Assembly (NCBI RefSeq): GCF_000002995.4
Contig: NW_025062478.1
Coordinates: 8,222,001 to 8,286,000 of the forward strand
Direction of reading: 5' to 3'
Length of the DNA: 64,000 bases
Source: Brugia malayi
Lineage: Eukaryota > Nematoda > Chromadorea > Rhabditida > Onchocercidae
Both the position numbers and the translations under genes were made by a program. Shown piece by piece: positions 22,749 to 33,900 of the stretch. The notes beneath the pieces are model-generated. The model was not told where the DNA came from. It worked only from the letters and a program-made list of their open reading frames with translations, and did not search any database. The number at the start of each line of letters is the position of its first letter. Positions within the stretch are counted from its first letter, which is position 1.

Positions 22749-25410
22749 TCAGCCACTAATAAGCCAAATTGATACCAAACGATTAATTTCTCCACCAACA
22801 ATAGCGTCCGTTGTATAATATTGTGCAATAGAAAGCCCACTCAAAACGTAACACGTGTGGTATAAATCGCTCGACCTTTAATAATAGATTTTCATCTAAA
22901 TCTGGAAATTAGACCTAATCGTTATCCTATATATCAAAAGTCCCAAAACTGTTTTCCCAATTTTTGAAAATCTTAAATCCCGTTAAGTCAACCACTGCCA
23001 ATAGCTAATAACAACTATTAAAATAAAATCTTAGGTCAAATTCCAGTTATTTCAAATGAGAGTTTTTTTTATAAATCGACTACGTTCCATAGAAAAAATA
23101 CAAGAATATAGTACGAACTTGTCTGGTTTATCCCGTAAACCACCATTTTCGACATCTTGGCAAGCAACTAGAATGTATTCCTGTAACGCCTTTCCATCAA
23201 ACGATGATGAGATTTTGTTCCCCATAGCAAGTTGGGCAACTTCTAATATTGGAAATACAGCAGCTAGCCAAAAACTATAACAACCGTCAACCAATTTATT
23301 TGTTCTACCCTGAAAAAATCTTTGGAATCTTTTTTTAGTAATATCTTTGGAATTTTAAATTTACTATCGCAATTTCCTTCGTTTCTTAAAACATCCTGAG
23401 AAAAAAGTGACAAATTGAAGAAATCTGCAAATATTTTCAGACAATCAAAACCATTAATTCTATATTTAAAATTCAAAACCACTAATTATTTACTTGAAAT
23501 CCCCCTTCAAATTTCATTTGTTTATTCGCAAGCCATCTATACAGTGATGATGCATGAATTAATGCACTTTTTCCCAGTAGCATTAATGCGGCCACACCAC
23601 AAAACGTGTAACCGCCATGCGCTTCACAGCAGCGCTCGCCACCAAAACCACCTTCATATGTTTGACAGCTAAATTGGACTTTTGTTTACTTTGGAAGAAA
23701 ATTTTCTTAATTACGAAAGTAAAGATGATAACGAGAAGAGAAAACAGGAATAATCAATAATTAATTCCGTAACAATCATCTTACTGGATACATTCTGGAA
23801 AAAACAACCTGATAACCCAACTATCTGCATCTTTCCTTAGCTGATCATCTAAAATATTCGTAATAGAAGCAACAGCAAGAGCACAGTACGATCCTCGCAT
23901 ATCAGCTTCACCGCCAATATGTAATGCGAACCCACCATCTGGGCGTTTTACAGAGTGTAGAAAAACTTTCAGAGTTTTCCTAAAGTACAATTGATCTTAT
24001 TTTATATGCATTTTATGATATCAGTAAAAGTAAACTTTTTGCACAAGGATTCGTTATGAATTGTTACCAAGTCAAGCTTCCTTTTGAAAGAAAAAAATTT
24101 GATTTATAAGGAGAGATATTCCAAAAAACACAAACCTGTCGATACTTGCAAGCGCTTCATCTGTACCAATGCTTACTAGTGCCATTATTGCACCATAGGT
24201 TGTTGCTAAATGTGGATACTGCCCTGGACCACCTTAATACTTAAATTTCAGCTCTAAGGTGACAACAAATAATAAAATACATTCAACACGCTAGATTTTT
24301 CATGACTAACGGTTGAAAAAAGAGTTCTCGCATACATGTCTGTCAAATGAACCAAAGAAACTGCTCGCCTCCATATCCACCAGTAGGCCATTCACAGGTC
24401 TTCAAAAATCGAACGATGCTGCAAAGCAATATCATTAAAAGGCTTCATATTTATTCAGTCAAAAATCATTTATATAGGTTTATATATAAATCATCATTTC
24501 TACCCATTCAACACATATTCTAACAAAACAACCTGGAAGTTAGGTTTTCATCAAGTGATGCTTCCAAAAGCCTTAAACTGTGCATTCCCCAATAACAAAA
24601 CCATGGTCGCGATGCATCCAGATGCTGAATACGAAAAAAAGAATAAGTTTGAAATGACACAGCAGAAATCCTTTTCAACTTTTTCTCATCTATAGTTATC
24701 CTTCAAACAAAAATTAGTGTAACTAGAGAAATCTCAAACCATTTTACTCAAAACTATTTGTAATATGCAGGAGTTCATAAAGGATGCCATGATTACTGAA
24801 CAAGAGATCTCTGAGAGAAAAAAGATGCTGTTATTTCAAAGAACGTGACAATTATTGTAAGCTGTTAGATCTTAACTTCAACTTTGAATACAAATTTTCA
24901 TACCGAGCACGATCTCCCCAATTTTTTTAAAGACCGATAAACCAGTCTAGTGTGAAGCGTCCTATACAATGTTGGCGCATAATCTGAATCCTCATCCACA
25001 CTATCCAAATAAGCGTCGATGAATTTTCTAGCCTGATCTCTGGCAAGTTCTTCAACTCGCTTCTGAATTTATTTGAACTACTTAATCATTTCTTTATGCG
25101 AACACAGGAGATTATCACAGGAAGTTATCAGCTATAGGTATGAAAATTAAAGATCACATATGTCACATATCAGATGAAAGTACAAAGAACTTCAAAAGAC
25201 TTAAAATGAGTGGAAGACTTGAACATGACCTTGTTTTGTATATAGTATCTGTTTCTGAAGATACTATATACAAACAGTTTAGAATATTTACGATAACTTA
25301 CTGTTCTAACATACCTGTTCCGTACTACTGTACGTAAAGAAGCCGTCATCATTGAAAGCGTATTTCTCGTCGAAGGCATTAAAACTGTACACCGCTGATG
25401 ACCCATCCAT
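22749..25410 (-). CDS. FNTB: protein farnesyltransferase beta subunit, 385 aa
   Basis: Catalytic zinc subunit that attaches farnesyl to CaaX cysteines, acting as a heterodimer with FNTA in the cytosol. Nine exons close in frame: 25410-25315, 25062-24904, 24624-24533, 24418-24369, 24232-24136, 23979-23809, 23668-23494, 23309-23119, 22875-22749. Family blocks seen are LDASRPWFCYWGMHSLRLLE, PGQYPHLATTYGAI, RPDGGFALHIGGEADMRGSY, CEAHGGYTFCGVAALMLLG and FEGGFQGRTNKLVDGCYSFW. The zinc ligands are all present: Asp288 and Cys290 in VDGC, and His350 in YHTCYVLSG (human D297, C299, H362). The intron after exon 4 uses a GC donor. The start at MDGSSAVYSF is the first ATG of the exon; an earlier exon is possible because the frame is open upstream. 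Confidence 0.93.
25235..25274 (-). repeat. perfect 16-bp inverted repeat in FNTB intron 1
   Basis: Arms 25235-25250 and 25259-25274 are perfectly complementary around an 8-nt loop (GTTTCTGA). This would form a strong hairpin in the pre-mRNA. Confidence 0.9.
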
Positions 25411-26229
25411 TAATTCTTGTAAAACTGCGCCTTTTATAACGAAAAAATTCCAAATAATTTTAATCGCAAACTTTAGAAGTACCAACCCAATATAACGTTT
25501 TCTATGAAACTGAAGTCTATCTCTTCCTCTTAACGTTCCCGTTCATTGTTCGACACTTGATAATGTTGAACAATATGTTTATAAATTAAGAACTTAACAA
25601 TATATTCAACCAATTCAATTGTTATACATGATCCAAATGAACATGAAAACAACCTGGATTAAGCTCCAATATGCATACTTCATGGATAGCAAGGATTCGA
25701 GGATTACAAAAAACCGCGGAACTAAGCATAAAATAAAGAACGAATAACACGTTTATACTATTTCGGATGTGAAAAATCAACAGGAATAAGAACAAATCAA
25801 TTCAAATGAAGTGATAACAAAACAAAGATATACGGCAGGTTATCCGGAACGAGGCTCAGCAGTAACAAATAAGACCATCGCGTTTTTTGTTATCAGGAAA
25901 AACCAAAAAAAAAAAATGCAAAAATATTTATACATTATAAATCATCACAGTCACATCATAGCAACTCATCCTAATAGCTGAGCAAAAATTTGATTTAATT
26001 AATCTGTTTTCAGAAAGCTCTTAAACTACTTTCATTATCAAACTATATGAATATCTTATGCAAAAAATGACAGTACTATAACAATGATTAATGTACAAAA
26101 AAAGAAGTTAAAATGAAACGAAATCACTGTGGTAATTTGGAATTAGTAACAGTAACAGCAGTTTTGGAATCATACTTACAAAGTCAAAGTTGTAGAGACT
26201 GCTGCTGGTAATCGTAAACAATTTGGCTG
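25411..26229. other. intergenic between DRAP1 and FNTB
   Basis: About 0.8 kb. No conserved exon. It may hold a 5' part of FNTB, since the first FNTB exon is open upstream to an AAAAG acceptor near 25430. Confidence 0.5.
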
Positions 26230-27594
26230 TTACACAGCTGACTGCCTCTGTTCACTATTATTATTCATTTTCGATGAAGAAAGTAGACTTGTTGATGGCG
26301 AGTTCCGCTTATTATCCATAAATGCAGTAGATGCAAGAATGCGTATCGGTAAAACATTAGGAGGAGGCATAAGCTCTCGATCGCTAAGCACTGTCCCATT
26401 TGATAGTTCATTTATATCTGTAACACGACTCAAAGGCTTTTCATCCAAAAGTAAATCGTCGTCATCAACGCATCTGAAAAAAGGTGCTTGGCTAATAATT
26501 ACTTTAAATACCACCTCAAAGTAATTGTGATCAGTGTAACACAAAATCATGAGTTTGTACTTTCCTGGAAATTCAAAAAAAAACAAAAAATTGAAGTTAA
26601 ATTCCAGTCCTATTTTGCTCTTCACTACTTCTAGTATATCAATACCAAGAACACTGTACTTTTCCTCTCTCTTCATTTTTCGTGGCCGGCCTCTTTTTGG
26701 CTTTGTTTCATTGCTATCCACTTCACCATTACTTTGTCTTCTTTTAGTACTCAATAGATTTCCACTAGATGGCAATTTTGGTAAACCTATTTGGGCCGCT
26801 AGCATCGATATACCCATGTGGCAGGAGGAATCTGTCGCCGGACCTGAATAACAAATTATAGGCAAAAAACATTTGGGAATGATACTCAAAGACACAAAAA
26901 TCAAATAAATTCTTACAAGAGAGAAACCGCAGCACAGTTCCAAACGTTAGATAAATGCAATGGGGACAAATATATGCAATAAAATTGATGATAACCTGGC
27001 GGATAAAAACCCGAAAACGAAGGCTGATCGGCCAAATCAGTTTTCCAATGCACTTCAGATCCAGCTGATGGTGGTAGAGGTATTTCTCGAACCAGTGATT
27101 CCAAAAATTTAAAATGAGGAGTTTGCATTACAGCCTGTTTTCTGAAATCATGCATAAACACTTTCGAATTGACAAACATTCATTTTTTTTTATACATCAA
27201 CCTCTTTCATGGTACTAGTGTTAGCAACACATTGATTTGAAAATCCACAGTTAAGGTGCATTAGTTAAATGATTAAATTACATATGTCGAACTTATAATT
27301 AAAAAATGAAAAACTTTTGAAGTCTAACAGTATAATGAATCTAAAAATTTACATATGTGATGGAGAAAGAGTGCGCGACGACGAATATAAAACGCACTGC
27401 GCAGCAGTTTCAAGCAGTTTTTCAGCAAAGTGCTCCATAGCTCGACCAACTGCTACCGGTACAGATGCAACCATACGGCCAATTTCATCATCACTTTGCA
27501 TCACCCGTTTTACTCGAGTCTGAAATGGATAATCTAAAATAACTCTGAACTGATACCTGGTCACTTCCAACCCTTGAAGGCCGTCACTTTGCAT
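26230..27594 (-). CDS. DRAP1: DRAP1 / NC2-alpha transcriptional co-repressor, 271 aa
   Basis: Histone-fold subunit that pairs with DR1 (NC2-beta) on TBP-promoter complexes and blocks TFIIA/TFIIB in the nucleus. Four exons close in frame: 27594-27353, 27141-26996, 26843-26660, 26473-26230. Histone-fold blocks are TRVKRVMQSDDEIGRMVASV, PVAVGRAMEHFAEKLLETAA, SRTLSPSHIKQAV and HFKFLESLVREIPLPPS. They match human ARIKKIMQTDEEIG, SRALELF, TMTTSHLKQCI and FDFLKDLV. Downstream is an AT-hook-like KPKRGRPRK (human has RRGRK there) and a Ser/Asn-rich tail. The first ATG used lies inside the last exon of the upstream small gene in another frame, and a TTTCAG directly precedes TRVKRV. The true 5' end is therefore uncertain. 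Confidence 0.88.
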
Positions 27595-27933
27595 CTCGAA
27601 ATCGGATGCCACGCCAAAAGCATGACCTTAAATGTATAGCCGTTGAATCTAACCATCTCTGGAACTAATCTTATTTGTAGAAAATCTTGAAAATCTTTGA
27701 CAGAATTTGCTTGCCCATTTGCATATAATACGTATTGCTGGAATAGAAACGTCATAAACAATGAAGTATTAACGAAATATTAAATCAAAGAAAAGAAATA
27801 AGAAACTAGCCGGTTGAATTTTTGCACTGCTGAAACGCCGTTTACGAATAGGTGCAGGTACCACACCTAAGCTTGTCATACCACTGGAACATGGTCCAAC
27901 ATATTCAGAATTCCCACTACTTTTAACATTCAT
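27561..27933 (-). CDS. small unrecognised protein, about 99 aa
   Basis: Not recognised. The ATG at 27933 lies 18 nt after a TTTTCTTAG acceptor. Exon 27933-27811 codes for MNVKSSGNSEYVGPCSSGMT and PAPIRKRRFSSAKIQP. Exon 27737-27561, after ATTCCAG, codes for QYVLYANGQANSVKDFQDFL, VPEMVRFNGYTFKVMLLAWH and a stop after FKGWK. Joining them in frame needs a GC donor (CCG|GCTAGT). A GT donor after SLGV (before GTACCT) would also keep frame and drop the basic stretch. The second exon looks like a small folded domain. Its end overlaps the proposed start of DRAP1 by 34 nt in a different frame. Confidence 0.55.
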
Positions 27934-30300
27934 CACGAAGGGTCCAAAGGGCTAAGAAAAAGAGGGATCTCGATTACAAAGAATTGCCAGATGTGCGATC
28001 CTCTAGGCAATCCTGCACGTGTCACCTGAAATTATATCTTTTGTACAAACAAAAGGGAATTAAAACCATCATGATAAGCATCAAAATAAGAAACTATAAC
28101 CAGCCATCTTGCACAAATGTCTTAATATTTACATAAATTTGAATCACAACATTTCATTTACATCTTATCATCCTTTTCCTTGCTTCACTTCAATTTTCTC
28201 TCAATTATTGCTTCATTTCGAACTACACTCTATCAGAAAAATGGACTTAGTAATTTCTGAAGAATTATCTTTTATGAAGAGACTTAAGAAATGGATGAGG
28301 TGCTACTGAAACAATAAAAATAGATGTGTGAGCTAAGATAGTGATGATGGACCAATCATAAAAACCCGTCCGGGTCATTTAATCGTCAAAAACTTGAAAA
28401 AACTTGAATTAATATCGGCCATTAAATCCTCCTAAGGGAAAAACTCCTCACACATTCCTCACGCAAGTAACGTCCGTAATACTATCAAACTGTGTGTTGA
28501 CATGAATGAAAAATTAACGCGTCATGCGAGTTGCGTTATGAAAAGTTTGACGTATCACCTAACTTTATCGTACGTCTACTAAGATTGCTAGCTAAGACTA
28601 ATGAATGAACGAAAGAATTACTCTAGCAATCTATGCAAAGTTAACAAAATAAGATTCTAGTGGTACCATAATGACATTAGCACGGATATCACTGTGAATA
28701 GATTTATACAGGGATGATTCATCGGAACAAAGAGATTGAGATATTTGGACGAGTCAACACTAATTTTCGAGTCATCAGTTCATGTTCTGATCTTTTCTCT
28801 TTCACTGAACAGTTTAGTCAGTCCTTTTTATCCTTGTAATTAGTGAAGTGACAATTAAGAACTGCAGAATGCGAGAATAGTGAAGATGAATGATGACAGT
28901 GCAGTTGATAGCATATCAAAGATCAACGCGCACTTAAATAACAAATGGATGTCTCCCGTTCTCGACGTCCAAGAAAACAGTTCGAGATGAAGCATGTGTG
29001 ATGTAGTGTGATAGGTGTGGTGAATTGAGGAGTGCACTTGGAATACTGAGACAATAGACAAGGTCGCCATATTATGTACCATCCATTCCAGAAATAATCA
29101 TTGTATTGTGAAAGGTCATCTCGTAGAATGATAAAGTGATATCTGAATTTACAGTGGAGAAGAAACATTTTGAATGGGCAGACTAGTCTGATAGATTTCG
29201 TGCACATGACGAACCTGAAATGATGGGACATTTGTCGTAGGAAGTGTACTAAAATAATCAGTAGTAGAGAGTGACATTTGAAAATTTTTGAAAACATTCA
29301 TATAAACGAGTGATTGTGGAAGTCAGAAAAAATTTACAACTATCTTCTCGTTTATTACACTAAAACATGGATACTTTACGTAATGGACTAACTATACGCG
29401 CATTTCACTTGCCGTTCATGTGAGACCTTACTTAATGCATGTTTTAAAAAAAATAAATGTCGAATTATGTCATTTAAAAAGAAAACAATCCACTGATCAC
29501 TAAAGGAAAAGTAAATGAAGTGATCAGTCGATTGGCATTCGTACTTTAATGTCCTCTACCATATGCAAATTTTTACTATTATACAAATATAATTTAAATG
29601 ATTACCTGCCATTGGGAGCTTTCCAGTGCATTATTTTTTATCGTTGGTGGTTGCTGTTACTATATGTTTTCTCGGTCGGTGTTCTCTCCTTCATATTTCT
29701 TCTTTCCTTCACATATATACGTGCAGTCAGTCAGTTCTCTTTCTCTCCACATGTAATTAGGGGTAGAATTACGTGCGGAAAGGTTACAAAAATTTGCCTT
29801 TACATTATAGGAGACGAGTATTCACGGAGTCTTTACGTGCATACCTTGCAACCCTACACGTGCAATAGGAATTCCGCTTGAGGTGATAGCTCTGAATTAT
29901 TTTCAAGGGCTTTTGTCATAGTCGTCAATCATTTATGTTGTATAAATAAAGGTGACATAGCTTTATAGTATTACTACTTACATTTGTACTGCTTTATTAT
30001 CACATTTTTGAATTATATTAATTTTCTGAGATATTTGTTGGATTTTTAATTGAGAAAACATTATCAACACGAAAAGCGGATATAGAAAATAGAATTTGGT
30101 TTGGATTATCTCTACACTCATCGTCCACCGTATCCTACCCACCCTCACATTGGATAGATCAACCGGGAATAGACATTCGCTGCCTCCTGATAACGTCCAC
30201 AGTAGCAAAACAGTCATTCTGAGTCGTTCCGTGCTGCGGTGAGATTGGCAGCTGTTAACAGTTTCGCGGTTGCACTCATGCATGCGTCGCTCTGCAGAGG

Positions 30301-30329
30301 TTGTTCTACCCGAACTTCGGGTAGAACAA
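30301..30329. repeat. perfect palindrome, 14-bp arms
   Basis: TTGTTCTACCCGAA (30301-30314), one C, then the exact reverse complement (30316-30329). It lies in a relatively GC-rich stretch 0.6 kb upstream of the Argonaute start. Confidence 0.95.
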
Positions 30330-30544
30330 TCCTTGCAAATATTATGGTGGCTCATGCAACTCTTACAGAGACATAAGTTTCAATTAATGAAATCTATACA
30401 TATATATATATATATGTGTCTATATGTTTAAGTAGTTGTGTAGTCTTTGTAAAGCGAATGACTTAATCGAGACACTGGTGTGATCTATTTATTCTTCAGT
30501 TTTGATTACTTTTCTTATCTCCCTCAATTGTATACGGTAATTTT

Positions 30545-30891
30545 CAAACGTTGAAGTTTTTTTCCATGATTACTGGATTGAATTACGTAAATACAAAGAC
30601 TGGAATTCCATTCCATTACCGTGGCTAAGTTTTTCTCTTGGTTCTGCCATCAACAACACTAGGGCGGTTTTGTTTCTAAATTTATCTTTCTTTCGTGTCT
30701 CTCTTTGTAATCAAAATTCATATTTTTATAATTCTCTGTCGCTATCCTTCATGTTTTGTAAACTTAATGAAATAAGCGTATGCGTAAGCTGTTGCATCCT
30801 TCATATGATTCATCATTTGATTTTTAAGCATGCAAATGCAAACGTTGAAGTTTTTTTCCATGATTACTGGATTGAATTACGCAAATACAAA
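30545..30891 (+). repeat. 53-bp direct repeat pair upstream of the Argonaute
   Basis: 30545-30597 and 30839-30891 are identical except for one T/C difference. The copies are 294 bp apart. The second ends 18 bp before the splice acceptor that precedes the Argonaute ATG. Confidence 0.95.
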
Positions 30892-30918
30892 AAGACCGTT
30901 TGATTGCAGAAGAGTTTA

Positions 30919-33900
30919 ATGATCATGTCACCAATTACGCCAAGTGAAGAGAATAGTATTTCCTCATTTCGTCCTCGCGGACGAGGCAAAAGACAACCAA
31001 ACTCAAACGAATCTTCCCACACATTAAAAATGGCAACAGCTGGAGGTTGATTCTTTATCCTTTCCATTGAATATTTTCTTAGAATTAAGTTTCAGATGGT
31101 CAAAATGAACACTGATAAACTCTCTTTTCTCACTGATTATTAGCTTTTTTCATTATCGAAATTTCTTCACGTTTGTGTTACCCAAGTAAAACCATATATG
31201 TTGGATAATGCTTTATGGTTGGACAGTGCTTTAACTAACACTCCCAATTTTTCGTGTAGCATAGGCAAATCATTTGAATATACTTTCTTTAAATGCATTA
31301 ATTCAAAACATCTAATTCAAATTTAATTAACTATTTTAAAATCTTAACATTAATTTTAATTAATTAATTAAAATCATTCATTTAAAACAGGTGAAGAAAT
31401 GGAGATGATAGGCAGGGAGCTTTGGACTGGTATTAATTCGGACACGCTCTCGCGACGGCCTCCAACTTTCGAGCGGGTAGACACGGCGTTTCGAGCGGGT
31501 AGACACGTTTCGGCTGACACACGTTCATTGCAGTCAGCATCGTCTCGAAAAAATGCATCTGTGCTGCAATTGCGCATTCATGAATCTACATCTCCCTCAG
31601 TTTCTGATGATTCTTTCTCGGTACATACGTTGGATTGCAAAAATTTAGAAAAGATCCGGCATGTTTGCAGTAGGAAGTTTGGTATACATAAATTAAATTT
31701 TAGATGTTTGCAGAAAAATAATAGAAACATTTGAATTTAAAAGATGTTAGAAAATGCTTGATTTGTGTTTAGGCTTTGTGTTTAGGCCTCGGAGGGTGCA
31801 GTTAAATGTTGTAATTCAATACGCAGTTCAGCAATATCGGATGATTGCCATTCACAAACATCGTTTAGTGATTTAATGGACTCTGATTTGCTCGAAACTG
31901 AAAACCTGAATATTCATCAGTCCGTGAAACCAGAACATAGTAGAGGCCACATTCAATCGGCAGGGTGATTCTTTAAATCGAGATTTTTTTTTAATCATAA
32001 TTTTCTTGCTTTATATAATGTTTAATGGCTTCATAAATAATAATTTTCAGTAGCTTTGAATAGTAATTAAATAATTCTTTCGATAGATTGCTGAAATAAT
32101 GCTCAGATGAAAAAAACATTATTGTGAATATTTGAAATCATGTCGGTTATTACCTACAAATCTTTGCAGGGACCAAAATATGTTTCACAGTCGTAGACCC
32201 ACACCATGTCTCATGGCACCAAAGTTACCACCAGCTCATCAAAGAGAAACGGTTATTGTAAAAACGAATATTTACCCTCTAGAAGTTGGAAACCAAATTG
32301 TATATCGTTATGATGTGCGGATGTATGCAAGCCGTGCAGATACATCGAAGGAACGAACTACAGACTTGTGCAGAGGCGAAAGAGATGAGTAAGTTCGATT
32401 CTTATTTAAAGCTCGTTTGACATTTTGTCAGACAACTGAAGTAGAGGTAACTTGTGCATTCTAGTAATTCTTTTATGTATATATTTAATTATAGTAGTGT
32501 TGAAATTGTTTTACAGCTCTGGAGTGACTTTACGTCATCAAAAGTGTATGTTATTGATGAGACGTGCTTTGGAATTATACCGCGTTCTGAATGAGAGTGG
32601 TGCTTACTTGTATGATTTGTCAAACACTTTGTTCACCAATGAGCCGCTTAATAAAGAACTGGTGAAATTTTGTTTTATAAACATAATTTATTAATTAAAA
32701 ATTTCACAGTATTTCAACTTGAAGTTTTTGCTATTTATTTCTCTCCAATATTTGAATTTAAAGACTTTTGTCGTTTGTATTCTCTAACTTTTTGTTTTAA
32801 ATTGCCTGACTGAACCTAAAAATTTGCTTCAGCTTCCTCGCTTGAAAATATCGATGGAGCAGTTAACGCCAAAATTGCGTGATCTAATTGGTGCGTGCGA
32901 CGTGATTGTTGAAATAACACCGTGTGCAGAAAATTCTCATACTTTCAATGTTATCGATTATTGTGATTCGGTTACGAATGATTTGGCTCGTCAGAATCGC
33001 TCATTTCGACAGTTTTTTGAAATTCTCACAAATAATAGTGCTTTGCAAAAGTACGTGTTTTGACTATTGACTAAGTCAATATCTTATAACTTAAAATCAC
33101 TTTTTTTTTTACAATATGGTAATCAAGGTTTTTTTTTGAAATTTTTTACCAGAAATTATCCAAACAGAGGGTACAAAATGATTACGTCATGTCCTGCAAG
33201 GAATAGAATTTGGTTGCAATTTCAACGCTTGTTTGCTGTACAACTGATTAATTTGTGCACTTTTCAAAATCCAGAATATTCCTGCAGCTTGTTTGAAGTG
33301 AAGATTGAATGTGTATCACTTCGTAGATAACACTATTTGTTTGTAATATCATAGTAGAAAACTATAGTTATATACATCTGAATTTAAATGAAATTCTTGA
33401 AATTTAAAGGGGAACGCACTATGCATTTGGTTGCGGTAAACTATTTTTGGTGGATGGTAAGAAGTATAAACTTGGGGAACAGCCGTTGAGTGAGAGTAGA
33501 ACTTTGATCACCGGTGTCGAAAAGGGAATTCGGATTATCGAGCGGTCGAGTGGCAGTATCATCCCAGCACTTGTCATTGACTGTATGACTGGTTTATTTC
33601 TTTTAAATTGACTATATAGTTTTGAAATTTTCGGTTCATACTTAAATTGCTGAATTGTAAAAAGGAGTTCTTTTCAGTAAAAAAAGCAGCATTCTTTGAC
33701 GCAGTTCCATTGGCGGATATGGCGCATAATGTACTAATGAAAAATCACTTGTCTTCTCCTATTCCTCCTTTGGATGCAAATCTTTTCAATCATTTTGTAC
33801 GCAAATTAAACGATATTATTCGAGGTATAATTCCGGAGGAATATATAAACGTTCATTTGATTGAGTTGTTACAATTTCTTGCGGGTTTTTCTTGGAACCA

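Larger units (their letters stand above)
27934..30918. other. gene-free region upstream of the Argonaute
   Basis: About 3 kb between the divergent minus-strand cluster and the plus-strand Argonaute; it probably holds both promoters. Open frames (for example 29549-29881 plus, 28923-29297 minus) show no conserved motif or splice logic. Repeats inside it are listed separately. A TA microsatellite lies at about 30397-30416. Confidence 0.5.

Noticed and set aside
29549..29881. 110-codon plus-strand frame with hydrophobic runs
   Set aside because: T-rich DNA gives hydrophobic codons by chance; no acceptor, donor or homology.
33067..33330. 87-codon open frame inside Argonaute intron 6
   Set aside because: It is not in phase with the flanking exons; an exon using its TTACCAG acceptor would hit a stop after nine codons. 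The direct join of exon 6 to exon 7 restores the conserved domain.
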